NCBI RefSeq assembly: GCF_943913955.1
Contig: NZ_CALUAE010000008.1
Span: 1 to 64,000, forward strand
DNA from: Mycolicibacterium bacteremicum
GTDB lineage: Bacteria > Actinomycetota > Actinomycetes > Mycobacteriales > Mycobacteriaceae
Direction: 5' to 3'
DNA: 64,000 nt
This document shows positions 9,402 through 19,437 of the stretch, one piece after another. Every line of letters starts with the position of its first letter. Position 1 is the stretch's first letter. Both the position numbers and the translations under genes were made by a program. The notes beneath the pieces are model-generated. The model worked only from the letters and a program-made list of their open reading frames with translations. It ran no database searches and had not been told where the DNA came from.

Positions 9402-10208
9402 TCAGCTGCGCTGCTGCGCGGCGCGCTGCCGGTCGACGAACCGGGTCGACATGCGCTGCATCAGCCCGGGCGCGAACCGGGCGAACCGCCACGCCAGCCG
9501 GGCCTGCCGCGGCCACACCAGCAGCGCCCGGTTGTCCTCGATGGCGCGCAGGGTGTCGGCGGCCAGGTCATCGGCCGAGGCGAACGTCGCGTTGCGCCGG
9601 CCCATCGTGTAGAAATCGCGGCCGACGAACCCGCCGACGGAACCCTTGTCCAGGATCGGTGTCTCCACGGCGGTGGGGCAGATGGCCAGCACCCCGACCC
9701 CGCGGCCGGCCGCCTCGGACCGCAGAGCCAGCGACAACCCGACGACGGCGTGCTTGGTCATCACGTAGCTGGTTATTTGACCGGCGGCGGCCAGCCCCGC
9801 CATCGAGGCGGTGTTGACGATGTGCCCGTGCCCCTGGCGCACCATCAGTGGATAGGCGGCCGCGACCCCGTGCACCACGCCGCGGATGTTGACGTCGATG
9901 ATCGCGTCCCACTGCGCCAGCGTCAGCAGTTCGGTGTCCCCGCCCCAGGTGATGCCGGCATTGTTGAACATCATGTCCAGCCGGCCGGCCCGGTCCACCA
10001 CCTCGTCGACGCAGGCCTGCACGGCCGCGGCATCGGTGACATCGAGGGCGGCCCAGCGCGCGCCGAGCGGTTCGGCGGTCGCGCGGGCGGCGGCGGCGTC
10101 GATATCGGTGCACACCACCTCGGCCCCGGCGCCGGCCAGCGCGCGGCACAGCGCCGCGCCGATCCCGGAGCCGGCGCCCGTCACGATGGCCTGCTGCTGC
10201 GCGAACAT
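9402..10208 (-). CDS. Short-chain dehydrogenase/reductase
   Basis: A 268-residue classical SDR oxidoreductase. The cofactor loop is TGAGSGIG (residues 10-17), an acidic residue at the end of beta-2 (CTDID) suggests NAD(H) preference, NNAG is present, and the catalytic set is Ser in NTAS followed 13 residues later by Tyr in YVMTK. The C-terminal tail is Arg-rich (RFARFAPGLMQRMSTRF), perhaps membrane associated. The substrate is unknown. In the recalled M. tuberculosis order a different gene (Rv3243c) occupies this position, so it is probably a lineage-specific insertion between lpqB and comF. Confidence 0.85.
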   Translation of the reverse strand: MFAQQQAIVTGAGSGIGAALCRALAGAGAEVVCTDIDAAAARATAEPLGARWAALDVTDAAAVQACVDEVVDRAGRLDMMFNNAGITWGGDTELLTLAQWDAIIDVNIRGVVHGVAAAYPLMVRQGHGHIVNTASMAGLAAAGQITSYVMTKHAVVGLSLALRSEAAGRGVGVLAICPTAVETPILDKGSVGGFVGRDFYTMGRRNATFASADDLAADTLRAIEDNRALLVWPRQARLAWRFARFAPGLMQRMSTRFVDRQRAAQQRS

Positions 10209-10253
10209 GCCGAAATGCTAACGGTAATGCCGACGGTGTCCGTCCCGGTTGCC

Positions 10254-10315
10254 GGCGAAACCCGCGTACCCGGGGCAGACGTCGACGCGCGGACCCCTCA
10301 TACGCGAGTTTCGCC
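10254..10315. repeat. Long inverted repeat, 15-base arms, 32-base spacer
   Basis: Arms 10254-10268 (GGCGAAACCCGCGTA) and 10301-10315 pair over 15 bases with one mismatch. It lies between the divergent SDR and comF genes, so it is not an ordinary terminator. A second element with the same 32-base spacer occurs at 21961-22018, with different arm sequence. Confidence 0.55.
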
Positions 10316-10360
10316 GCGCGCCGGGCGGGTGATGTCAGAGCCCCCGCCGACACTGGACCG

Positions 10361-10993
10361 GTGCTGCTGGATCTGATGCTGCCGCTGGAATGCGGGGGCT
10401 GCGGCGCGCCGGCGACGCGCTGGTGCGCGACCTGTGCGGGCGAACTGCGCGCCCGCGCCGCCCAGCCGCACGTCGCCACGCCACGCCTCGACCCGGGTGT
10501 GCCGGTGCTGGTGCTGGGTCGCTATGCCGGTGCCCGGCGCAACGCCATCGTCGCGGTGAAGGAACGGGGCCGCGCCGATCTGGTCGCCCCGCTGGGCCAG
10601 ACGCTGCGCATCGGGTTGGACCGGCTGCTCGGCTGGGGCCTGCTCGACGTCCCGCTGACCGTGGTCCCGGCGCCCACCCGCCGACTGGCGGCGCGCCGCC
10701 GCGGTGGCGATCCGGTGACCCGGGTGGCGCGCGCGGCGACCGCCGACCTGCCCGGTGTCACGGTCACCGCGGCGCTGCGGCTGACCGGTTTCGCCCGCGA
10801 TTCGGTCGGGCTGTCCAGTGCCGACCGGCAGCGCAACCTGGCCGGCCGGGTGCGGGTGACACGCCCGGTGTACGGACCGGTGATCATCGTCGACGACGTG
10901 GTCACCACGGGTGCGACGGCCTGCGAATCGGTGCGTGCCCTGCAAACTGCCGGGGCGGCTGTGCAGGCAGTTCTCGCATTGGCCGGCGCGTGA
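10361..10993 (+). CDS. ComF-family phosphoribosyltransferase-like protein
   Basis: A 210-residue ComF/GntX-type protein. The N-terminus has a four-Cys zinc-ribbon-like pattern (CGGC then CATC, residues 11-27). The C-terminal half is a PRTase type I domain with the PRPP loop VIIVDDVVTTGATACES. Homologues act with DNA uptake machinery in competent bacteria, but their role in mycobacteria is unclear. The start is GTG 10361, six bases after GACACT, a weak -10 match. It precedes hpf, as I recall for Rv3242c/Rv3241c. Confidence 0.85.
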   Translation: MLLDLMLPLECGGCGAPATRWCATCAGELRARAAQPHVATPRLDPGVPVLVLGRYAGARRNAIVAVKERGRADLVAPLGQTLRIGLDRLLGWGLLDVPLTVVPAPTRRLAARRRGGDPVTRVARAATADLPGVTVTAALRLTGFARDSVGLSSADRQRNLAGRVRVTRPVYGPVIIVDDVVTTGATACESVRALQTAGAAVQAVLALAGA

Positions 10994-11075
10994 TCCGGGC
11001 GGGCGGCTGTTGCCGGTAGATGAAGAACTCAAAACAGGTCTGCGAAATTGGTGGCACAGTCAGGTGAACTCCGAC

Positions 11076-11081
11076 TACCGT
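11076..11081 (+). promoter_or_regulatory. Possible -10 (TACCGT) upstream of hpf
   Basis: In the 293-base gap between comF and hpf, TACCGT would start transcription near 11088 and give hpf a leader of about 200 bases. No clear -35 is seen. Weak support. Confidence 0.25.
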
Positions 11082-11164
11082 CGGTGCCAACAACCCGTGA
11101 ATGCTTCACGGCGGCACCTGCTCCGGCGGGCGCCCGTGCGGCACCGGGACTGCCCGAGTGCGGT

Positions 11165-11268
11165 AGGAGGTGAGAACTCGACACCTGACGCCGGCGGGCG
11201 CGCGACATGCACATCCTCGTCGGCGTAATCATCACGATCCGGCACGCGTCCAGCGTGCGACTGCCGAC
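11165..11268 (+). promoter_or_regulatory. Structured 5' leader of hpf with orphan Shine-Dalgarno
   Basis: A strong AGGAGG lies at 11165-11170 with no usable start codon at normal spacing. Part of it (AGGTG, 11168-11172) can pair with CACCT at 11182-11186. Further on, GTCGGC (11219-11224) pairs with GCCGAC (11263-11268), enclosing a second perfect hairpin GCACGC/GCGTGC (11242-11247 and 11253-11258, five-base loop). The stack ends 18 bases before the hpf ATG. The pairings are seen; a regulatory role is inferred. Confidence 0.4.
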
Positions 11269-11286
11269 AGAAACGAGTTGTCAAGC

Positions 11287-11964
11287 ATGTCAACGAATTC
11301 CGTGGAATCTGAACGCTCGACCATGGTCATGGATGACCGGTCCGAAATCCCTGATGCGCCGGCGATGAACGCCGATGTCGTCGTCAAGGGTCGCAACGTC
11401 GAGGTACCGGAGCACTTCCGCATCTATGTCGCGGAGAAGCTGGCCCGGCTCGAGCGTTTCGACAAGACCATCTACCTGTTCGATGTGGAACTCGACCACG
11501 AACGCAACCGACGCCAGCGCAAGAACTGTCAGCATGTCGAGATCACCGCCCGGGGCCGTGGACCGGTCGTCCGGGGCGAGGCCTGCGCCGACAGCTTCTA
11601 CGCCGCGCTCGAATCCGCGGCAAGCAAACTCGAAGCACGGCTGCGCCGCACCAAGGACCGCCGCAAGATCCACTACGGCGACAAGACGCCGGTCTCGCTG
11701 CACGAGGCCACCGCGGTGCTGCCGCCCGAGGAGGTCCCCGCGACGCCGGACCCCTTCTCGCTCGACCCGAGCGAATTCCACGAGCCGGGCCGCATCGTGC
11801 GCACCAAGACCCACGAGGCCACCCCGATGAGCGTCGACGACGCGCTCTACGAGATGGAACTCGTCGGCCATGATTTCTTCCTCTTCCACGACAAGGAGTC
11901 GGACCGGCCTACGGTGGTCTACCGCAGGCACGCCTACGACTACGGACTGATCCGGCTGGCCTGA
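11287..11964 (+). CDS. hpf: Ribosome hibernation promoting factor, long form
   Basis: A 225-residue long-form HPF (mycobacterial protein Y type). The N-terminal ribosome-binding domain spans about residues 30-130 (DVVVKGRNVEVPEHFRIYV onward). A variable linker follows, and a C-terminal domain (about 165-225) carries the conserved VDDALYEMELVGHDFFLF and YGLIRLA ends. It binds the decoding centre of 70S ribosomes in stationary or starved cells and blocks tRNA and mRNA sites. ATG 11287 is chosen; an in-frame GTG at 11170 would add an unconserved basic tail. A palindromic terminator follows. Confidence 0.95.
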   Translation: MSTNSVESERSTMVMDDRSEIPDAPAMNADVVVKGRNVEVPEHFRIYVAEKLARLERFDKTIYLFDVELDHERNRRQRKNCQHVEITARGRGPVVRGEACADSFYAALESAASKLEARLRRTKDRRKIHYGDKTPVSLHEATAVLPPEEVPATPDPFSLDPSEFHEPGRIVRTKTHEATPMSVDDALYEMELVGHDFFLFHDKESDRPTVVYRRHAYDYGLIRLA

Positions 11965-11980
11965 TCCGGCCGCCGCAAGC

Positions 11981-12012
11981 ACGAGCCCCCGGCCACGTGG
12001 CCGGGGGCTCGT
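11981..12012 (+). terminator. Perfect 32-base palindrome after hpf
   Basis: Bases 11981-12012 are fully self-complementary around a central ACGT (arm begins ACGAGCCCCCGGCC). No T-run follows, matching the I-shaped intrinsic terminators common in mycobacteria. It separates hpf from secA. Confidence 0.8.
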
Positions 12013-12067
12013 CGCATGCATCGACACTCGTCGGAGGCTTTCTGGGAGGCCCTCTCAGCCTGTCGCC

Positions 12068-12073
12068 TACGAT
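12068..12073 (+). promoter_or_regulatory. Possible -10 (TACGAT) for secA1
   Basis: TACGAT fits TANNNT and would start transcription near 12080, leaving a leader of about 44 bases with AGGGG before GTG 12124. The -35 is not obvious. Confidence 0.4.
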
Positions 12074-12123
12074 GGAACAGGCCCATCGGCTGTCCAGATT
12101 CGTCGACCCACAGGGGAAATAGC

Positions 12124-14940
<2,817 letters not shown>

Positions 14941-14943
14941 CGC

Positions 14944-15495
14944 TCAACCGATCTGCAGCGCCACCAGCTGCCAGCGCCCGCCGATGATCTCGACCCGGCC
15001 GGCGATGGCGCGCACCCGCGGGCCGCGGGTGTAGGTGGCGAACACCTCGGCCGCGGTGACCGCGGTTCCGGTGTCGGATGTGATGCTGCGCAACCGGATC
15101 CGTCGCAGCACCGCGGTCCCGCCGGCCTGCGGCAGCCGCGCCAGCGACCGGGTGGTGTCGATCAGCGTCGGCGTCAGCAGACCGCGCAACTGGGCGGCCG
15201 GACGCCGACGGTCCACCACCTCGAGCACCCGGCGCAGTGCGGCATCGGTGAACACCGCGGCGGCGGTCGGTGCCGGGACCTCACCGGCGATCGCCGGCGG
15301 ACCGGTCCGGCGGGGTGCGCGCCTGCGTGGCGCGGAGATCGCCGCCGGCAGGTGATGCGGCATGCCGAGCGGCGGCGGCTCGCAGTCGATGATCGGCGTG
15401 GTGCACAGCGGTCGGTGCTGCGGGGTGGACGTCACGGGCACTCCAGCGGGCAGGGTCGGATACGGCGGCTGCTGGAGAGGCACAGGCATATTCAT
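14944..15495 (-). CDS. Rv3235-family protein
   Basis: A 183-residue protein. The N-terminal third is proline-rich and low in complexity. The C-terminal 110 residues form the conserved part, with LRRVLEVVDRRRPAAQLRGL, RLPQAGGTAVLRRIRLRS and VRAIAGRVEIIGGRWQLVALQIG-type ends. I recall this as the Rv3235 family of unknown function; its position facing the WS/DGAT-like gene matches. Homologues in actinobacteria often lie near secA. The frame stays open far upstream, but the start is placed at ATG 15495 where the divergent gene's leader begins. It ends three bases after the convergent secA1 stop. Confidence 0.75.
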   Translation of the reverse strand: MNMPVPLQQPPYPTLPAGVPVTSTPQHRPLCTTPIIDCEPPPLGMPHHLPAAISAPRRRAPRRTGPPAIAGEVPAPTAAAVFTDAALRRVLEVVDRRRPAAQLRGLLTPTLIDTTRSLARLPQAGGTAVLRRIRLRSITSDTGTAVTAAEVFATYTRGPRVRAIAGRVEIIGGRWQLVALQIG

Positions 15496-15636
15496 GTTCG
15501 CATGGGCGGCAGCCGGTGCTGCGCACCGAATTTGCGGCCACCGCGTGTTCGTCGCTGGTTCGACCTCCCGTGATGCGGGACTCACACCTGTGCCGCTACG
15601 GTGGCGTTGACAACAAGCAAGGGGGTCGGCGTCGCG

Positions 15637-17046
15637 ATGGTGACCAGGTTGTCGGCATCCGACGCGGCGTTCTATCACCTGGAGAACAGCTCGACGCCGA
15701 TGTACGTCGGCTCGCTGTCCATCGTGCGCAAGCCCCGCGGCGGGCTGAGCTATGAAGCCGTGCTGGCCACCGTCGAGCAGCGGCTGCCCCAGATCCCGCG
15801 CTACCGGCAGAAGGTGCGCGAGGTGCCGTTCGGGCTGGCCCGCCCGGTCTGGGTCGACGACGACGATTTCGACATCACCTATCACGTGCGGCGCTCGGCG
15901 TTGCCCTCGCCGGGCAGCGATTCCCAGTTGCACGACCTGATCGCCCGGATCGGCTCGCGGCCGATGGACAAGTCGCGCCCGCTGTGGGAGATGTACATCA
16001 TCGAGGGGCTGACCGGGAACCGGATCGCCATCTACACCAAATCGCATCAGGCGCTGGTCAACGGGATGTCGGCCCTGGAGATCGGTCACGTCATCGCCGA
16101 CCGGACGGCCAAGGCCCCGGCGTTCGGCGAGGACATCTGGATCCCGGCACGCCAACCCAGTGCCGAACGGCTGCTGGCCGGGGCGATCGGGGAGTGGATC
16201 ACCCGGCCCACCGCGCAGGCCGCGGCGCTCCGGTCGTCGGTGCAGGAGATGATCACCAACGCCGGGGCGCTGGTCGACGCCGGGCGCCGGGTGGCCGAAG
16301 TGGCCCGCACGGTGGCCCGCGGCACCGCACCGAGCAGCCCGCTGAACACCACGGTGTCGCGCAACCGCCGCCTCACCGTCGCCGCACACAAACTCGACGA
16401 CTACCGCGACCTGCGGGCCCGCTACGAATGCGATGTCAACGACGTGGTGCTGGCGGTGGTGGCCGGCGCGCTGCGCAACTGGCTGCTGTCCCGCGGCGAA
16501 CCGGTGACCTCGACCTCGACGGTGCGCGCGATGGCGCCGAACTCGGTCTACCCCGACGCCGAGATCGACTCCGCCGGGCCCGGTCAGGCCATCAGCGAGG
16601 TCTCGCCGTTCCTGGTCGACCTGCCGGTCGGGGAGGGCAACGCGGTGGTGCGGCTCTCGCAGATCGCGCACGCCACCGAATCCCATTCCAGCGCGGCCAG
16701 CCTGGTCGACGCGCGCACCATCGTGACCCTGTCCGGCTTCGCGCCACCAACCCTGCACGCCATGGGTATTCGGGTGGCGACCAGTTTCTCGGCCCGCCAG
16801 TTCAATTTGCTGATCACCAATGTGCCGGGCGCCCAGAAGCAAATGTACATTGCCGGGGCGAAATTGCTGGAGACCTACGCAGTCGCGCCGCTGCTGACCA
16901 ACCAGGTGCTGGCCATCGCTGTGACCTCGTACAACGGCATGCTCTACTTCGGTATCAACGCCGATCGGGACGCCATGAGCGATGTCGAGGTGCTGCCGTC
17001 GTTGTTGCGCGAATCGCTCGACGAACTGCTCGACGCAACTCGTTAG
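15637..17046 (+). CDS. WS/DGAT-family acyltransferase homologue (Tgs3-like) with altered motif
   Basis: A 469-residue protein of the wax ester synthase/diacylglycerol acyltransferase family, whose active members make triacylglycerol from acyl-CoA. The fold landmarks are present (RLSASDAAFYHLE start, RPLWEMYIIEGL, the PLNTTVSRNRR region, VTSYNGMLYFGINADRD near the end). The catalytic HHxxxDG is replaced by HQALVNG at residues 137-143, losing the second, catalytic His and the Asp. ATG 15637 is supported by AAGGGGGT 11 bases upstream. In the recalled M. tuberculosis map the corresponding region is split into two genes; here it is one intact frame. Confidence 0.88.
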   Translation: MVTRLSASDAAFYHLENSSTPMYVGSLSIVRKPRGGLSYEAVLATVEQRLPQIPRYRQKVREVPFGLARPVWVDDDDFDITYHVRRSALPSPGSDSQLHDLIARIGSRPMDKSRPLWEMYIIEGLTGNRIAIYTKSHQALVNGMSALEIGHVIADRTAKAPAFGEDIWIPARQPSAERLLAGAIGEWITRPTAQAAALRSSVQEMITNAGALVDAGRRVAEVARTVARGTAPSSPLNTTVSRNRRLTVAAHKLDDYRDLRARYECDVNDVVLAVVAGALRNWLLSRGEPVTSTSTVRAMAPNSVYPDAEIDSAGPGQAISEVSPFLVDLPVGEGNAVVRLSQIAHATESHSSAASLVDARTIVTLSGFAPPTLHAMGIRVATSFSARQFNLLITNVPGAQKQMYIAGAKLLETYAVAPLLTNQVLAIAVTSYNGMLYFGINADRDAMSDVEVLPSLLRESLDELLDATR

Positions 17047-17090
17047 CGAAGTTGACGAGATAGCCCCGGGCGGTATCTGATGGATCAACC

Positions 17091-18839
17091 ATGCCAGATA
17101 CCGATAGTGAAGATACGAAACTCGACAAGCTCGACGTGATACCGCACCCCGTCCTCGACGTACCGATCGACGAGGACAAACTGACCGACAGACGCAGCCT
17201 GGACTGGCTGGTCTTCGGCGTCACCGCGGTGATCGCCGTGGCATTCCTGGTGTGGGGCTTCATCGACACCGCCGGTCTGGCATCGGCCTCCGGGGATGCG
17301 CTCGGCTGGGTGCTGACCAACGCGGGCTGGCTGTTCACGCTGACCGCATCGGGCTTCGTCATCTTCGTGCTCTGGATCGCCATGGGCCGCTTCGGCAACA
17401 TCCCGCTGGGCCGCGATGACGAGGAGCCCGAGTTCCGCACGGTGTCCTGGGTGGCGATGATGTTCAGCGCCGGCATGGGCATCGGCCTGATGTTCTTCGG
17501 TGTCGCCGAACCCTTGTCGCACATGGTGACCCCGCCGCCGGGTACCGGACCCGAGGGCAACCCCGAGGCCGTCCAGAACGCGATGGCCACCACGCTGTTC
17601 CACTGGACGCTGCACCCGTGGGCCATCTACGCCGTCGTCGGCCTGGCCATCGCCTACGGCGTGTACCGCAAGGGTCGCTTCCAGCTGATCAGCGCGGCCT
17701 TCGAACCGCTGATCGGGGATCGTGCCAAGGGCGGGCTCGGCCGGGTCATCGACATGCTGGCCATCTTCGCGACGCTGTTCGGATCGGCCGCCTCGCTGGG
17801 CCTGGGCGCGCTGCAGATCCGCAGCGGCCTGCAGATCGTGGCCGGCATCGGGGAAACCGGCAACGCCATCCTGATCGGCATCATCGCCGTGCTGACGTGT
17901 GCGTTCGTGCTGTCGGCGGTGTCGGGCGTGGCCCGCGGCATCCAGTGGCTGTCCAACATCAACATGGTGCTGGCGCTGCTGCTCGCCCTGTTCGTGTTCA
18001 TCGTCGGTCCGACGATCTTCATCCTGAACCTGATCCCGACCTCGATCGGCAGCTACTTCCAGGACCTGGCCATGATGGCCGCGCGCACCGGTGCCGAGGG
18101 CGCCGAGACCGACGCCTGGCTGGGGTCGTGGACCATCTTCTACTGGGCGTGGTGGATCTCCTGGACCCCGTTCGTCGGGATGTTCATCGCGCGCATCTCG
18201 CGCGGTCGCACCATCCGCCAGTTCGTCACCGGCGTGCTGCTGGTTCCCAGCCTGGTCTCGCTGGTCTGGTTCTGCATCTTCGGTGGCGCGGCCATCGACG
18301 CCCAGCGCGGCGGCACCGACCTGGCCGGGGAGGGCAGCCAGGAGGCCCAGCTGTTCAGCCTGCTCGCCGACTATCCGATCGCCGGTATCGCCAGTGTGGT
18401 GGTGATGGTGCTGGTGGCCATCTTCTTCGTCTCCGGCGCCGACGCCGCGTCGATCGTGATGGGCTCGCTGTCCGAGCGCGGCACCATCGAACCGAGCCGC
18501 AAGACCGTCATCTTCTGGGGCGTGGCCACCGGTGCGGTCGCCGCGGTGATGCTGCTGGCGGGTGGCTCGGATGCGCTGACCGGTCTGCAGTCGATCACGA
18601 TCATCGCGGCGCTGCCGTTCGTGGTGGTGATGATCGGCCTGGCGGTGGCGCTGGTGAAGGACCTGCGCCAGGACCCGCTGATGGTGCGCCGCCAGTACGC
18701 GGTCGAGGCGGTGCACTCGGCGGTGATCGCCGGTGTCACCCAGCACGGTGACGATTTCGTGCTGGCGGTCGAGAAGGATCCCGAGGCCGGGTCCAACGGT
18801 CAGCACGCGGACAAGCCGGTCCCCGAGGGCGGGCGCTAA
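17091..18839 (+). CDS. BCCT-family betaine/choline/carnitine transporter
   Basis: A 582-residue integral membrane transporter with about 12 hydrophobic segments and soluble ends. The family glycine stretch is FSAGMGIGLMFFGVAEP, and the aromatic substrate-site helix WTIFYWAWWISWTPFVGMF is followed by ARISRGRT. The acidic N-terminal and short C-terminal tails are where osmosensing or regulation occurs in BetP-type members. Likely cargo is glycine betaine or another quaternary ammonium compound; coupling ion not certain. I do not recall a BCCT gene at this place in M. tuberculosis, so it is a lineage-specific insertion. The next gene starts 10 bases downstream. Confidence 0.93.
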   Translation: MPDTDSEDTKLDKLDVIPHPVLDVPIDEDKLTDRRSLDWLVFGVTAVIAVAFLVWGFIDTAGLASASGDALGWVLTNAGWLFTLTASGFVIFVLWIAMGRFGNIPLGRDDEEPEFRTVSWVAMMFSAGMGIGLMFFGVAEPLSHMVTPPPGTGPEGNPEAVQNAMATTLFHWTLHPWAIYAVVGLAIAYGVYRKGRFQLISAAFEPLIGDRAKGGLGRVIDMLAIFATLFGSAASLGLGALQIRSGLQIVAGIGETGNAILIGIIAVLTCAFVLSAVSGVARGIQWLSNINMVLALLLALFVFIVGPTIFILNLIPTSIGSYFQDLAMMAARTGAEGAETDAWLGSWTIFYWAWWISWTPFVGMFIARISRGRTIRQFVTGVLLVPSLVSLVWFCIFGGAAIDAQRGGTDLAGEGSQEAQLFSLLADYPIAGIASVVVMVLVAIFFVSGADAASIVMGSLSERGTIEPSRKTVIFWGVATGAVAAVMLLAGGSDALTGLQSITIIAALPFVVVMIGLAVALVKDLRQDPLMVRRQYAVEAVHSAVIAGVTQHGDDFVLAVEKDPEAGSNGQHADKPVPEGGR

Positions 18840-18842
18840 TCT
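18837..18842 (+). promoter_or_regulatory. Predicted -10 (TAATCT) for leaderless Rv3231c-type gene
   Basis: TAATCT overlaps the BCCT stop codon and lies exactly six bases before GTG 18849, so the small downstream gene can start its own leaderless transcript. Confidence 0.5.
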
Positions 18843-18848
18843 CGCACG

Positions 18849-19358
18849 GTGCGTGTCTACATTCCGGCGACCCTGGCGATGCTGCAGCAGTTCGTCGCCG
18901 ACCGGCTGATCCATGCCCGCAGCGGGACGGCCTTCGCGGTCACCCCGGCCCTGCGCGAGGCCTACTCCGAGGGTGACGAGGACGAGCTGTCCGAGGTCGC
19001 GCTGCGCGATGCCGCACTGGCCTCGTTGCGGTTGCTGTCGGGCGAACAGCCGACGCCGGATGTGGACGCATTGCCGCCGCGGCGGGCCGTGCTGGTCGCC
19101 GAGGTGGACGGTGCGACGGCCCGGCCGGACCTCGACGACGCGGTGGTCCGATTGGCCGGGCCGGTCGCGATCGACGACATCATCGCAGCGTATGTGGACA
19201 ATGCCGATGCCGAGGCCGCCGTGCTCACCGCCGTCGGGGTGATCGACGAGGCCGATCTGGGCGATGAGGATGCCGAGCTCGCGGTGGGCGACGCGCAGGA
19301 TCACGACCTGGCGTGGTACGCGCCGTCGGAGTTGCCGTTCCTGCTCGAATTGTTGTGA
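18849..19358 (+). CDS. Conserved actinobacterial protein, Rv3231c-type
   Basis: A 169-residue acidic cytosolic protein with no signal peptide or membrane segment. It starts MRVYIPATLAMLQQFVADR and ends LAWYAPSELPFLLELL; the conserved ends flank an acidic, alanine-rich middle with a DLDDAVVRL segment. I recognise it only as the actinobacterial family to which Rv3231c belongs (DUF6912-type), function unknown. The GTG start is set by a -10 element directly upstream. In the recalled M. tuberculosis order a polyphosphate kinase 2 gene lies next to it; it is absent here. Confidence 0.7.
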   Translation: MRVYIPATLAMLQQFVADRLIHARSGTAFAVTPALREAYSEGDEDELSEVALRDAALASLRLLSGEQPTPDVDALPPRRAVLVAEVDGATARPDLDDAVVRLAGPVAIDDIIAAYVDNADAEAAVLTAVGVIDEADLGDEDAELAVGDAQDHDLAWYAPSELPFLLELL

Positions 19359-19413
19359 CGCAGATCGCGTCCGGCGGGGCGATCGATCACGTCCGAAGGC
19401 TGTGTACGGCCCC

Positions 19414-19437
19414 GTAACTTACGGTACCGTAGGTTGC
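19414..19437. promoter_or_regulatory. Palindromic operator over the DesA3-reductase promoter
   Basis: Arms GTAACTTACG (19414-19423) and CGTAGGTTGC (19428-19437) match in eight of ten pairs around the spacer GTAC. The -10-like TACCGT (19425-19430) lies inside, and GTG 19438 follows the last base, so a bound repressor would cover the promoter and start of a leaderless transcript. The same architecture recurs at 20597-20620. Confidence 0.75.

Noticed and set aside
11170..11286. In-frame GTG extension of hpf
   Set aside because: It would place the AGGAGG directly against the GTG with no spacing, and the extra 39 residues are basic and unlike HPF N-termini.
15496..17088. Upstream extension of the Rv3235-type frame to 714 codons
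   Set aside because: It runs antisense through the acyltransferase gene and is compositionally a shadow. Only the first 183 codons before the stop at 14944 look like a protein family.
17085..19304. 739-codon minus-strand frame opposite the BCCT transporter and Rv3231c-type gene
   Set aside because: Low-complexity, His/Gln/Arg-rich shadow; the plus-strand genes carry the conserved motifs.
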